Notes: a model not told the origin generated them from the sequence alone. Shown: positions 19,537 through 28,643, numbered from the stretch's first letter. The stretch is DNA of 64,000 nucleotides from Epilithonimonas sp. JDS (GCF_021261315.1 NZ_JAJSAX010000003.1:186001-250000); one strand, 5' to 3'. Translations and numbers: made by a program.

Positions 19537-20190
19537 ATGAAATTTTTTATTGACACAGCCAACTTAGCACAAATCAAAGAAGCGCAAGATCTTGGAATCC
19601 TGGACGGCGTTACAACCAATCCTTCGCTTATGGCAAAAGAAGGAATCTCCGGCAAAGAAGCGATCAACAAGCATTATGTTGACATTTGCAATATTTCGGA
19701 CGGCGACGTTTCTGCAGAAGTTCTTTCGACTACCTACGAGGAAATGATCAAAGAAGGCGACGAGCTGGCAGCACTTCACGAGAGAATTGTGGTTAAAATC
19801 CCAATGATCAAAGACGGCATCAAAGCTTTAAAATATTTTTCTGATAAAGGCGTCAAAACAAACTGTACATTGATCTTCTCCGCTGGGCAGGCACTTTTGG
19901 CAGCAAAGGCCGGCGCAACCTATGTTTCTCCGTTCTTGGGAAGATTGGATGATATTTCGGTTGACGGTCTTAATCTTATCGAAGAGATCCGTTTGATTTT
20001 TGACAATTATATGTTTGATACAGAAATCCTTGCGGCTTCTATCAGAAGTCCTATGCACATCATCAACTGTGCGAAGATAGGTGCAGATGTCATCACATCT
20101 CCACTTCCGTCAATCCTTAACCTATTGAATCATCCTTTGACAGATTCTGGATTGGCACAATTCGTTGCAGATTCTAAGAAATTAGGGTAA
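19537..20190 (+). CDS. fsa: Fructose-6-phosphate aldolase/transaldolase-family enzyme
   Basis: The 217-aa protein has the short transaldolase fold of the FSA/TalC type: MKFFIDTANLAQIKEAQDLGILDGVTTNPSL at the start, the Schiff-base lysine K87 in VVKIPM, then NCTLIFSAGQALLAAKAGATYVSPFLGRLDD and an ADVITSPLPSI stretch. The length (about 215-220) fits FSA/TalC rather than the ~320-aa TalB. The enzyme works in the cytoplasm, either moving dihydroxyacetone units in the pentose phosphate pathway or cleaving fructose-6-phosphate; residue identity alone does not separate the two. It is a single-gene unit with its own promoter. Confidence 0.9.
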   Translation: MKFFIDTANLAQIKEAQDLGILDGVTTNPSLMAKEGISGKEAINKHYVDICNISDGDVSAEVLSTTYEEMIKEGDELAALHERIVVKIPMIKDGIKALKYFSDKGVKTNCTLIFSAGQALLAAKAGATYVSPFLGRLDDISVDGLNLIEEIRLIFDNYMFDTEILAASIRSPMHIINCAKIGADVITSPLPSILNLLNHPLTDSGLAQFVADSKKLG

Positions 20191-20198
20191 AATTATTT

Positions 20199-20259
20199 GG
20201 GCGCCTTTTTCCGCCCGATTTTACATCGAGATCCACTTAGGTCGGGGCGCGCTTCGCAA
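20199..20259 (-). repeat. Shorter relative of the interspersed repeat family (copy D)
   Basis: Read on the minus strand, 20259-20199 begins TTGCGAAGCGCGCCCCGACC and ends CGGGCGGAAAAAGGCGCCC. It matches the left end and the GGCGGAAA...GCCC right end of the repeat found at 28644, 33796 and 55851, but the middle is shorter. Confidence 0.55.
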
Positions 20260-20298
20260 GAAAGGAAGTTGGTCTTCAATACAACTTTAGAACAAAAA

Positions 20299-20331
20299 AA
20301 ACCGTCTCATTTATCACGAGGCGGTTTTTGT
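20299..20331. terminator. Bidirectional terminator between fsa and mntH
   Basis: AAACCG-T-CTC pairs with GAG-G-CGGTTT around a 9-base loop. It has T-rich sequence on the plus side and a T run on the minus side, so it can serve both converging genes. Confidence 0.8.
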
Positions 20332-20353
20332 TTTATATCAATTCAATTTATTA

Positions 20354-21685
20354 TCAAAAGAAAGTTTCTTTTAGTAGATAAAGATTCAAAGTAATAATGA
20401 TTGCGCTGATCACAAAAGCAAGAATCTTGAGCCACATCTTATTGGCGAATTCTCCCATTTTCGCTTTGCTGTTGGTGAACATTACCAATGGAACAACAGC
20501 AAAACTCAATTGCATCGATAGGATCACCTGACTGAAAACCAAAAGCTCTGCTGTTCCTTTTTCTCCATAAATAATAGAAATAACCAATGCAGGAATGATG
20601 GCAATAGTTCTTGTAATCAATCGTCTAACCCAAGGCTTCAGTCTGATATTGAGGAAACCTTCCATCACGATCTGTCCGGCCAAAGTTCCTGTCAAAGTAG
20701 AATTCTGCCCCGAAGCCAATAGTGCAATTCCAAAGAAAATACTTGCTAGAGTTGTTCCGAGAAGCGGTGTTAATAGCATATAAGCATCATTAATATCCGC
20801 CACATCTTTGTTTCCTGAAGTATGAAACGTTGCGGCGGCAATAATCAAAATTGCAGCATTGATAACAAATGCCAACATTAATGAAAGACTGCTGTCGATA
20901 CTTGCAAACTTCAAAGCTTCTCTTTTGCCTTCCGTAGTTCTTGGATAATTTCTGGTTTGGACAATGCTGCTATGGAGATACAGATTATGAGGCATTACAG
21001 TGGCGCCCAAAATTCCGATCGCAATGTAAAGCATTGATGGATTTGTGATGATTTCCTTTTTCGGAATTAATCCTTCCAGCAATGGAAAAATATCCGGTTT
21101 ACTGAGGAAAATCTCATAAAAGAATGCGACAAAAATGATGAAAATTAATCCGCCAACAATACTTTCAATATATCTGAAACCTTTTGCCTGAAGGAATAAA
21201 ATCAGGAAAACATCAATAATCGTAATCACAACGCCGACACTCAGCGGAATTCCGAACAGTAGATTAAGTGCAATCGCAGATCCTATAACTTCCGCAAGAT
21301 CGCAGGCAGCAATGGCAATTTCACAAAAAATCCAAAGTACAAAATTGACCGCCGGATGAAAATGATCTTTACAAGCCTGAGCCAAGTCCCGTTCTGCTAC
21401 CACACCTAACTTTACAGAAAGATGCTGCAAAAGAATAGCAAACAAGTTTGAAATTAAAATGACGGAAAGCAAAGTGTAACCAAATTGCGCTCCACCGGCA
21501 ATGTCTGTCGCCCAGTTTCCAGGATCCATATAGCCTACAGCCACAAGAAGACCCGGACCCATATAAGCCAATAATTTCTTTTTAAAACTGCCGTCTTTCG
21601 GAATATTGACGCTGGAAAAAACTTCGTTTAGAGAGTTCGAACTCTTCTCTGTCCGCCAGCCTATATTATGATTTGATTGATTCAA
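20354..21685 (-). CDS. mntH: Nramp-family divalent metal (Mn2+/Fe2+) transporter
   Basis: The 443-aa inner-membrane protein has 11 or so hydrophobic segments. It carries the Nramp hallmarks: D54-P55-G56-N57 in TM1 (YMDPGNWATDIAGGAQFGY) and ATVMPHNLYLHSSIVQTR (about residues 225-245) in TM6, the two halves of the metal site. Nramp transporters take up Mn2+ (also Fe2+) with protons. A textbook promoter sits directly upstream with a GTTAG-N6-CTAAC inverted repeat over the expected transcription start, which suggests repression by a DtxR/MntR-type regulator (inference; no such gene in the window). Confidence 0.95.
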   Translation of the reverse strand: MNQSNHNIGWRTEKSSNSLNEVFSSVNIPKDGSFKKKLLAYMGPGLLVAVGYMDPGNWATDIAGGAQFGYTLLSVILISNLFAILLQHLSVKLGVVAERDLAQACKDHFHPAVNFVLWIFCEIAIAACDLAEVIGSAIALNLLFGIPLSVGVVITIIDVFLILFLQAKGFRYIESIVGGLIFIIFVAFFYEIFLSKPDIFPLLEGLIPKKEIITNPSMLYIAIGILGATVMPHNLYLHSSIVQTRNYPRTTEGKREALKFASIDSSLSLMLAFVINAAILIIAAATFHTSGNKDVADINDAYMLLTPLLGTTLASIFFGIALLASGQNSTLTGTLAGQIVMEGFLNIRLKPWVRRLITRTIAIIPALVISIIYGEKGTAELLVFSQVILSMQLSFAVVPLVMFTNSKAKMGEFANKMWLKILAFVISAIIITLNLYLLKETFF

Positions 21686-21696
21686 TGATTGTCATT

Positions 21697-21742
21697 GTTA
21701 GATTAGACTAACAAAAATAGTTATACTGTACTTAACTCGCAA
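21697..21742 (-). promoter_or_regulatory. mntH promoter with overlapping operator-like palindrome
   Basis: On the minus strand TTG (21740-21742), 20 bases, and TATTTTTG (21712-21719) form an excellent promoter. Immediately downstream, GTTAG-N6-CTAAC (21697-21712) covers the expected start site, a repressor-site position. The leader would be only about 20 bases. Confidence 0.75.
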
Positions 21743-21754
21743 GTTAACAATAAA

Positions 21755-21781
21755 AAAACTGCCAATTTCTTGGCAGTTTTT
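21755..21781. terminator. Terminator between mntH promoter and DUF937-OmpA gene
   Basis: AAAACTGCCAA / TTGGCAGTTTT form an 11-bp perfect stem with a 4-base loop, flanked by A and T runs so it works in both directions. No plus-strand gene ends here, so its natural client is not obvious on the plus strand; on the minus strand it follows the DUF937-OmpA gene by about 20 bases. Confidence 0.9.
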
Positions 21782-21799
21782 ATGTCATTTTATTTAAAA

Positions 21800-23182
21800 T
21801 TATTTAGCAAATCTAACCGCTAATTTTCTGTCAATTGCTCTTTCGTCATTGGATGCTGTTGCAGGAACTTCTGCAAATTCACTTCCGTAACCTTTAGCTT
21901 CCAAAACCTGAGATCCTACGCCGGCTTTTCCTAAAGCAGCTTTGATAAAATCAGCTCTTCCTTGTGATAATTTTAAGTTAGCAGCTTCATCGCCTGTCTT
22001 ATCAGTATAACCTCCAACTTTGATTTTAGCATCCGGATAAGCTTTTAAAATTGCTACCAAATTATCCAACTGTCCTTGAGAACCAGCTTCTAATTCTGTA
22101 GCACTTCCGATTTTGAAATTAACGTGGTCAAAATTGTACCAGGTATCTTTTAATTTTGAGTCATTCGCAGTTTTGTAATCTCCGGACTTAAGATATGTAA
22201 TCATATTATCTTCCATTCCACCTCTGTAACCTTTGAGTGCAACGCCATTCAGATCAATATCTTCATCTACTTTTGTAGGAGTTGCTGTAGCTGTAGTTGC
22301 GCTGCTATCTACAACTGTATTTGCTGAATCTGTTGTAGCAACCGGAACAACTTCCGCTTTCTTATCACATTGTTTCCAGAAGAACCAGCCTAAAAGTAAT
22401 AATAAAAGCAATGGCAGTAACCATTTCCAAATACTTCCTCCACCAGAATTGTCTGATACAATTTCGTGTGTACTTCCACTTCTTGTAACATCTACTTTAG
22501 GCGCATCTGTTACGATAGGTCTGGTAGTTTCTGTCACAGTAGATCTTGGTGTCTCTGTCACAATCGGATTTTCTGTAACAGGCGTCACAGGATTAACATC
22601 TCCGATCGGCGTCTGCAAAGGTTCCGGAACAACATTCAAAGTTTCTGCCTCCGATGGTCCGAACCAACTTCCTAATCCTAAAGATGCAAAACTGAATCCG
22701 GCAGGCAGTAAGCCCGATAAAAGTCCTTTCTGATCACTCAACAGATTACCAAATGAAGAAACGTCCAAATTGTGATCAACCGCATATTTTCCTAGAGTTC
22801 CTGCAGTGGCTCCTGTTACAAGATTCAATAATGAATTGGTTGATTCAGTTTTGATGCCCGCGTAAGATGAAACAGCGTTTGTGATAGCTGCAAGTTTGTC
22901 TCCATCACCAAAGATCAGACTCAAAATCTTGGAAATTACAGAATCGCTTCCGTTCAGATTTCCTAATAGATTTGATAAAATTCCGGATGATGCTGCTTCT
23001 TTTACAGTACTGAAAAGTTCCGATTGCGTGTTGCTGTTTGCAAAACCACCAACGACAGCTGGCAAAAGTGCTGAAATAGCTTTTGAAATTCCTGATTCAC
23101 TCTCTCCAAGTTGAGTTGCGGTTTGAGACACTGTTGCTGGTCCCAGTTGACCTTTGATCAGGTCGATAAGATTGGTTGACAT
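21800..23182 (-). CDS. DUF937-TM-OmpA domain protein
   Basis: The 460-aa protein has three parts. Residues 1-170 are a DUF937 domain (MSTNLIDLIKGQLGPATVSQTATQLGESESGISKAISALLPAVVGG, also seen in YidB-like proteins), with no signal peptide. Residues about 190-240 are a Thr/Pro/Val-rich linker, and a single membrane segment (WKWLLPLLLLLLLGWFFW, about 248-265) follows. The C-terminal ~120 residues are an OmpA-like peptidoglycan-binding domain (NFKIGSATELEAGSQGQLDNLVAILKAYPDAKIKVGGYTDKTGDEAANLKLSQGRADFIKAAL). The order suggests DUF937 in the cytoplasm and OmpA in the periplasm, linking the inner membrane to peptidoglycan. It is monocistronic. Confidence 0.85.
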   Translation of the reverse strand: MSTNLIDLIKGQLGPATVSQTATQLGESESGISKAISALLPAVVGGFANSNTQSELFSTVKEAASSGILSNLLGNLNGSDSVISKILSLIFGDGDKLAAITNAVSSYAGIKTESTNSLLNLVTGATAGTLGKYAVDHNLDVSSFGNLLSDQKGLLSGLLPAGFSFASLGLGSWFGPSEAETLNVVPEPLQTPIGDVNPVTPVTENPIVTETPRSTVTETTRPIVTDAPKVDVTRSGSTHEIVSDNSGGGSIWKWLLPLLLLLLLGWFFWKQCDKKAEVVPVATTDSANTVVDSSATTATATPTKVDEDIDLNGVALKGYRGGMEDNMITYLKSGDYKTANDSKLKDTWYNFDHVNFKIGSATELEAGSQGQLDNLVAILKAYPDAKIKVGGYTDKTGDEAANLKLSQGRADFIKAALGKAGVGSQVLEAKGYGSEFAEVPATASNDERAIDRKLAVRFAK

Positions 23183-23323
23183 AATAGTTTATTTTTAATG
23201 TTTGATGTTGTGTAATGTTACCAAATATTAATCCACAAATTTTCATTATGAATAATTTTAATAAAACTTTAACTATTTATGATTTAACTTTTACCTAACT
23301 CCTTAAATTATAGAATAAAAAAT

Positions 23324-23349
23324 TCCGTCCCACTTTTTGATGAGACGGA
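23324..23349 (-). terminator. Terminator of proS
   Basis: On the minus strand TCCGTC-T-CA pairs with TG-G-GACGGA around a short loop and is followed by TTTTTT, 25 bases after the proS stop. Confidence 0.75.
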
Positions 23350-23373
23350 TTCATAAATTTTATAAACCTAATA

Positions 23374-24849
23374 TTAATAAGCCTTTGCAAATACTACTCG
23401 CTGCTTCGAAGGCTTCCCAGAGATTAGAGAAACGCCATCTTCCTGCTCGTTGTTCAAAGGAATACATCTGATGGTTGCTTTGGTTTCCTGTTTGATTTGC
23501 TCTTCCTCCTCAGCGGTTCCATCCCAATGTGCGAGAATAAAACCTCCTTTTTCTACCAATACCTTTTTGAATTCTTCATAAGAATCAACTTTCGTAATAT
23601 TTTCTTCTTTGAATTTTAAAGCTTTGTTGTAAATATCACTTTGAATCGTTTTTAATAATTCTTCGATATACGTATCAAGACCTTCGATAGAAACCGTTTC
23701 TTTGGTTAAATTATCTCTTCTTGCCAGTTCAACAGTTTTGTTCTCAAGATCTCTTTGTCCAAGCGCAATTCTCAATGGAACTCCTTTCAATTCATATTCC
23801 GCAAATTTCCAGCCTGGTTTGTTCTGCGTGTCATTATCAAATTTAACCGAAATACCTTTCGCTCTCAACTTACTTTGAATTTCCAAAGCCACTTCACTAA
23901 TTTCTGCCAACTGATCTTCTCCTTTGAAAATCGGAACAATTACAACCTGAATTGGTGCTAAAGTTGGAGGCAGTACCAATCCAAGATCATCCGAATGCGT
24001 CATAATTAAGGCACCCATCAACCTTGTGGAAGTTCCCCAGGATGATGCCCAAGGATATTCTTGCTTTCCTTCTTTATTCGTAAATTTCACATCAAAAGCT
24101 TTCGGGAAACTTTGTCCCAGAAAATGTGAAGTTCCTGCTTGAAGTGCTTTTCCATCCTGCATCAAAGCTTCGATACAATAAGTTTCGTCTGCTCCTGCAA
24201 ATCTTTCAGATGGAGTTTTGATACCTCGGAAAACCGGAATTGCCATAAAGTCTTCGGCAAATTTCGCATAAACTTCCAACATCTTTTCAGTTTCTTCCAC
24301 AGCTTCATCTCTGGTTGCGTGAGCTGTGTGGCCTTCCTGCCAAAGGAATTCTGCAGTTCTTAGGAACAATCTCGTTCTCATTTCCCAACGCACAACATTT
24401 GCCCATTGGTTAATCAAAATAGGAAGATCTCTGTAAGACTGAATCCAGTTTTTATAGGTGCTCCAAATAATAGCTTCAGAAGTTGGACGAACTATCAATT
24501 CCTCCTCCAATTTAGCATCTGGATCTACAATTAATTTAGCCGGGTTATTTGGATCTGTTTTTAATCTGTAATGTGTGACAACAGCACACTCTTTGGCAAA
24601 ACCTTCAGCATTTTTTTCTTCAGCTTCGAATAAGCTTTTGGGTACAAACAGCGGGAAGTAAGCATTTTGATGTCCTGTTTCCTTGAACTTTTTGTCCATT
24701 TCGTCACGCATTTTTTCCCAAATTGCATAACCATAAGGTTTGATTACCATACATCCTCTAACGCTAGAATTCTCTGCCAGATCTGCTTTAACAACCAATT
24801 CATTATACCATTTGCTATAATCTTCTGCTCTTGATGTTAATTTTGCCAT
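23374..24849 (-). CDS. proS: Prolyl-tRNA synthetase, archaeal/eukaryotic type
   Basis: The 491-aa enzyme is the short ProRS without the bacterial editing insertion. It has the class II core: motif 2 [28 protein letters not shown] and motif 3 [27 protein letters not shown]. An anticodon-binding domain follows ([10 protein letters not shown]...), then the extra C-terminal domain typical of this type ([41 protein letters not shown], ending ...VFAKAY). It charges tRNA-Pro in the cytoplasm. Bacteroidota commonly use this form. A TATATTTG box on the minus strand at 24966-24973 is a likely promoter element, about 117 bases before the start. Confidence 0.96.
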   Translation of the reverse strand: MAKLTSRAEDYSKWYNELVVKADLAENSSVRGCMVIKPYGYAIWEKMRDEMDKKFKETGHQNAYFPLFVPKSLFEAEEKNAEGFAKECAVVTHYRLKTDPNNPAKLIVDPDAKLEEELIVRPTSEAIIWSTYKNWIQSYRDLPILINQWANVVRWEMRTRLFLRTAEFLWQEGHTAHATRDEAVEETEKMLEVYAKFAEDFMAIPVFRGIKTPSERFAGADETYCIEALMQDGKALQAGTSHFLGQSFPKAFDVKFTNKEGKQEYPWASSWGTSTRLMGALIMTHSDDLGLVLPPTLAPIQVVIVPIFKGEDQLAEISEVALEIQSKLRAKGISVKFDNDTQNKPGWKFAEYELKGVPLRIALGQRDLENKTVELARRDNLTKETVSIEGLDTYIEELLKTIQSDIYNKALKFKEENITKVDSYEEFKKVLVEKGGFILAHWDGTAEEEEQIKQETKATIRCIPLNNEQEDGVSLISGKPSKQRVVFAKAY

Positions 24850-24996
24850 ATTTTTTTAAACTATTTTTTAACTTTTTTAACTTTCTCTAATCTAAATAAA
24901 AAGCCTAATTTTACGGTACTTTGTAAATAAATTACTGGTACAAATTTTGGTTTCTTTTAAGAGTACAAATATAGCAAACTTAATACTTCTCATAAA

Positions 24997-26058
24997 ATGA
25001 AAAATATAAACATTACTCACTTCTCAAATCTGATCAAATCAAAAGCTTTGATCTTGATTGCCAGTAGTTCTCTGCTGACTTCCTGTGTGATTTACACTGG
25101 CGGTTATTCAGAAACGGACGGCGTATATTATGATCCGAACAGAGATTCTCTTCCTGCAGGTTCATATTCCAACGGAAATCAGGTTGATAATTATTATAAT
25201 TACCAAGACACTTATCCAAGTATTTACGATAACAATCAGCAGAACATTCAGGATCAGCAAAATCGTTACGCATTAACCAACGATTCTGACTGGGGTGCTT
25301 ATACAGGAACTGAAACCAACTACTCCAGCTTCAACAACTGGGGTTACGGTGGCTGGGGAATGGGATTCGGCTACGGCGGTTTCGGCGGCTGGGGATATCC
25401 CGGATACGGATATTATGGCTGGAACAGTCCTTTCAACTCTTGGGGTTGGGGAATGGGCTTCGGATGGGGTAATTCCTTCTACTCACCTTGGGGCTGGGGA
25501 GGCGGATTCTATGATCCATTCTGGGGATATGGCTATGGTGGCTGGGGTGGTTACTATGGCGGCGGATACTACCACCCGATCAATTACAACAGATCCGGAT
25601 CCAACGGCAGACTTGGCGGTATGATTTCTCAAAACAGAAGTGGCAGCCGATTCAACGGAATTAATAACAGCGGCGGAATGAGACCAAGTAACAATGGTTT
25701 CAGAAGACAAGCTGATAATTTCCTCAACAACGGAACCAGAAATCAGGCTAATAATGGTGTAAGAAATGGAAACAGCGGCGTTAGAAATTTCCCAAACAAT
25801 GGAAATGTTAGATCCTACCCTAACAATGGCGGAATCAGAAATTCATATCCTAATAATAGCGGAACCAGAACTCAAAGCTATCCAAACAACGGAGGAATAA
25901 GATCTCAGAATAATGGTGGTTTTAGAAATGAGTCTTACTCTGCACCTACAAGATCATCAAATTCTGGCGGATTTAATTCTGGCGGCGGCGGATTCAGATC
26001 TGGTGGCTCAGGCGGTGGCGGCGGAATGAGATCCGGCGGTGGCGGCGGAAGAAGATAA
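24997..26058 (+). CDS. Gly/Trp/Tyr/Asn-rich low-complexity lipoprotein
   Basis: The 353-aa product starts with a lipoprotein signal ending in LLTSC (Cys about residue 30). Residues about 105-195 are an extreme run of Gly, Trp, Tyr and Phe (NNWGYGGWGMGFGYGG-type units). Residues about 200-320 are built of degenerate NNG-x-R-N / YPNNGG-x-R units, and the end is a Gly-rich S-G-G-G tail. No enzyme motif is visible. It is probably a surface or periplasmic lipoprotein with a disordered, perhaps adhesive or scaffold, region; similar proteins occur in Chryseobacterium as hypothetical proteins. It lies 31 bases before the FadL-type porin gene and is probably co-transcribed. Confidence 0.75.
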   Translation: MKNINITHFSNLIKSKALILIASSSLLTSCVIYTGGYSETDGVYYDPNRDSLPAGSYSNGNQVDNYYNYQDTYPSIYDNNQQNIQDQQNRYALTNDSDWGAYTGTETNYSSFNNWGYGGWGMGFGYGGFGGWGYPGYGYYGWNSPFNSWGWGMGFGWGNSFYSPWGWGGGFYDPFWGYGYGGWGGYYGGGYYHPINYNRSGSNGRLGGMISQNRSGSRFNGINNSGGMRPSNNGFRRQADNFLNNGTRNQANNGVRNGNSGVRNFPNNGNVRSYPNNGGIRNSYPNNSGTRTQSYPNNGGIRSQNNGGFRNESYSAPTRSSNSGGFNSGGGGFRSGGSGGGGGMRSGGGGGRR

Positions 26059-26088
26059 TCATTAATTTAAAATACATTTCATATAAAA

Positions 26089-27501
26089 ATGCTAAAAAAG
26101 ACTTTATTACTGCTAAGTATTCCTGTTTCATTTGCTTATCTGCACGCTCAGGACATTTCGGTAATTACAAATACAGTTGATGTATACTCGGGAAATCCAA
26201 TTAACGGAACTGCAAAATACAATGCGATGGCAGGATCTATCGGAGCGTTGGGTGGCGATATCTCATCAGCCAATGTCAATCCTGCTGGAATCGGAGTTTT
26301 CATCACAAATGACCTTAACCTGACACTCGGAGTCAATAGTAATAAGAACACCACTACCTTTGCAGGAAAGTCTCTGAACTACACCATCAACAATACTGAC
26401 GTCAGCAATACTGGCGGTGTTTTGACTTTTAATCTTGGCGAGATGGGTTCCAAATGGAAATTTATAAATGTAGGAATCAACTATGCAACGCAGTCTTTAG
26501 AAAACTATTCAGAATCTGCAGGCAATGATAATATTAATATTGTAGATAATTTTTCTATTCCTGATAAAGTTCTTAATTATCGATTTTTAGGTCATGCTTA
26601 TAACAGAGAAGGCAATCAGTCGAAAATGAATTTTGCGGTGGGAGCTAATTACGACAACAGGCTTTATCTAGGAGCCGGACTTAATTTTCATAACTCATTT
26701 TTGAGACAATACGATACAGCTGGTTTCTATTCGGATGATGACAAAAGCTATCTGGATTATGCTAAACAATATACACCTTACGAAGAACATTCTGATGGAT
26801 TTTCTGCCAACATTGGTGTGATTGCAAAACTTAGCAATCAATTCCGTGTAGGTGCAGCTTTAGAATCTCCAACCTGGTGGAGCATCGATAGGGTTTATAA
26901 TCAATATGATTTTGGACAGCCTGATGACACTTTTGGCGAAGACAGAACTTTGGTAACACCTATGAAAGCAACTTTAAGTGCGGCTTTTGTTCCAAGTAAG
27001 AACTTCGCATTGAATGTAGATTTCATCCAGGGCATTACTAAACCGAAATACAAAGAGTATGGTGATGCTGAAAGAGAACTGAATGATTTTTTCAGTGATT
27101 CTTACAAAAATGCTTCTGAAGTGCGGGTTGGTGCGGAATACAGAATTGCTGCTTTCAGACTAAGAGGAGGTTATGCTTATCAGGGAAATAGTTTTGACAA
27201 TCTTTCATTATTAGCCTATAATGATAACGGCACAACATCAAACCAATCTTTCTCAAACTTAATGATTGGAAAACGAAATACATTTGGCGCTGGTTTAGGT
27301 TATGATTTCCAGGCATTCTATATTGATGCTTCTTATCAGAATATAACTTCCGAATATTCCAGTCCGTTTCTACAGGGAAGTGTGGATGCGAATACAGGTT
27401 ATTTCAACGGAGGATATGATGTCAATAGTGAAGCGTTTGCTGTTTCGAAAGTAAAAAACACGAGAAGTAATTTCTTTGTGACATTAGGCTGGAAATTCTA
27501 A
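26089..27501 (+). CDS. FadL/OmpP1-type outer-membrane beta-barrel protein
   Basis: The 470-aa protein has a signal peptide (MLKKTLLLLSIPVSFAYLHAQ). A plug-like start follows (GTAKYNAMAGSIGALGGDISSANVNPAGIGVFITNDLNLTLG), which matches the FadL/OmpP1/TodX pattern N-P-A/A-G. The rest alternates amphipathic strands and ends in an aromatic-terminated strand (SNFFVTLGWKF), as expected for outer-membrane barrels inserted by BAM. The family moves hydrophobic molecules such as fatty acids or aromatics; the substrate here is unknown. It follows the Gly-rich lipoprotein gene and ends at a strong bidirectional terminator. Confidence 0.85.
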   Translation: MLKKTLLLLSIPVSFAYLHAQDISVITNTVDVYSGNPINGTAKYNAMAGSIGALGGDISSANVNPAGIGVFITNDLNLTLGVNSNKNTTTFAGKSLNYTINNTDVSNTGGVLTFNLGEMGSKWKFINVGINYATQSLENYSESAGNDNINIVDNFSIPDKVLNYRFLGHAYNREGNQSKMNFAVGANYDNRLYLGAGLNFHNSFLRQYDTAGFYSDDDKSYLDYAKQYTPYEEHSDGFSANIGVIAKLSNQFRVGAALESPTWWSIDRVYNQYDFGQPDDTFGEDRTLVTPMKATLSAAFVPSKNFALNVDFIQGITKPKYKEYGDAERELNDFFSDSYKNASEVRVGAEYRIAAFRLRGGYAYQGNSFDNLSLLAYNDNGTTSNQSFSNLMIGKRNTFGAGLGYDFQAFYIDASYQNITSEYSSPFLQGSVDANTGYFNGGYDVNSEAFAVSKVKNTRSNFFVTLGWKF

Positions 27502-27522
27502 TCTCTCAATTTTAAATAAAAC

Positions 27523-27558
27523 AAAAGTCCTGTAATAATTAATTTACAGGACTTTTTT
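27523..27558. terminator. Bidirectional terminator between the porin gene and rsgA
   Basis: AAAAGTCCTGTAA pairs perfectly with TTACAGGACTTTT, flanked by A on one side and T on the other, between two converging genes. Confidence 0.95.
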
Positions 27559-27561
27559 ATT

Positions 27562-28488
27562 TTAGTTTTGATTCATCTCGTCTGCTTCTTCCATCAGTTT
27601 GAGATAGGTGATATATCGCGTCTCTTCTAATTCTCCGGTTTCCAATCCTTGCAGAACGGCACATTTTGGTTCGTTGATATGCATACAGTTGTGATATTTG
27701 CAACTCCTACCAGCTTGGAAGATCTCAGGAAAATAATGCTGGATTTCTTCTTTCTGAACGTCAATCATCGCAAATTCACGAACACCAGGCGTATCGATCA
27801 CCGAACCTCCAAAATCCCAGAAATGCATCTGCGCAAAAGTTGTCGTGTGTTTTCCTTTGAGTTGAGATTCCGAAATTTCACCAGTTCTGATATGAAGGTC
27901 AGGTTGCATCGCATTGACCAAAGTTGATTTTCCACAACCGGAATGTCCGAAAAATACAGATGTCTTATCTTTAATCTTATCAATCAAAAAATTTAGATTC
28001 AGTTTTGTGTAGGATGAGATATTCAAAGTGTCGTAACCGATGTTTTGGTACATTGCTTCGATGTTTTCTACGATTTCTTTTTCCTCGTCATTCAAAGTAT
28101 CCATTTTGTTGAATAAAATCAAGGGCTTGATGTTATAAGCTTCGCAACAAGCAAGAAAACGGTCCAAAAATCCTAATGATGTTTCAGGGAACTTCAAGGT
28201 ATAAATGAAACAGGCAATATCTACATTAGATGCAATGATATGAGCTTCTTTGGAAAGGTTCACCGATTTTCTGATGAGATAGTTTTTTCTCGGAAAGATC
28301 TTGGTGATCCAGGCCACATCATCTTGCTCCAAAGAAAATTCGACTTCGTCTCCTACTGCAAGTGGATTTGTAAGTCTGGTTTTTATCAGTTTGAATTTGC
28401 CTCGGATCCTGGCTTCGTAGATAGTTTTAGATTCTGCTTCCAAAACCTGATACCAGCTTCCCGTAGATTTGATGATGATTCCTTTCAA
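27562..28488 (-). CDS. rsgA: Ribosome small-subunit-dependent GTPase A
   Basis: The 308-aa protein shows the RsgA order. An N-terminal OB fold (residues 1-70) is followed by a circularly permuted GTPase with NKMD (G4) before the P-loop GHSGCGKSTLVNAM (G1) and DTPGVREF (G3). A C-terminal zinc motif C-x4-C-x-H-x5-C follows (SCKYHNCMHINEPKC). RsgA helps late maturation of the 30S subunit and releases on GTP hydrolysis. It stands alone, with its own strong promoter upstream. Confidence 0.95.
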   Translation of the reverse strand: MKGIIIKSTGSWYQVLEAESKTIYEARIRGKFKLIKTRLTNPLAVGDEVEFSLEQDDVAWITKIFPRKNYLIRKSVNLSKEAHIIASNVDIACFIYTLKFPETSLGFLDRFLACCEAYNIKPLILFNKMDTLNDEEKEIVENIEAMYQNIGYDTLNISSYTKLNLNFLIDKIKDKTSVFFGHSGCGKSTLVNAMQPDLHIRTGEISESQLKGKHTTTFAQMHFWDFGGSVIDTPGVREFAMIDVQKEEIQHYFPEIFQAGRSCKYHNCMHINEPKCAVLQGLETGELEETRYITYLKLMEEADEMNQN

Positions 28489-28509
28489 AAAATAGATTTT
28501 AATATTTCA

Positions 28510-28538
28510 CAAAGTTAAAGCTTTTATCGTGTTGACAA
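28510..28538 (-). promoter_or_regulatory. rsgA promoter
   Basis: On the minus strand TTG (28536-28538), an 18-base gap and TAACTTTG (28510-28517) match the Bacteroidota consensus. The leader would be about 15 bases. Confidence 0.75.
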
Positions 28539-28544
28539 ATAAAA

Positions 28545-28627
28545 ACCCTTTCAGAGTTTGAAATCTGAAAGGGTCTTGAAATATATATTTAGCCTTGTCA
28601 AGGTTTTAAACCTTGACAAGGCTTTTT
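28545..28627. repeat. Two long perfect hairpins
   Basis: The first hairpin is ACCCTTTCAGA / TCTGAAAGGGT (28545-28574), an 11-bp stem with a T tail on the minus strand. The second is AGCCTTGTCAAGGTTT / AAACCTTGACAAGGCT (28591-28623), a 16-bp stem with a T tail on the plus strand. They lie 240-160 bases past the end of the DAHP synthase gene, and the first may terminate its transcript. Confidence 0.8.
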
Positions 28628-28643
28628 GAAGCGTAGAATCTTA

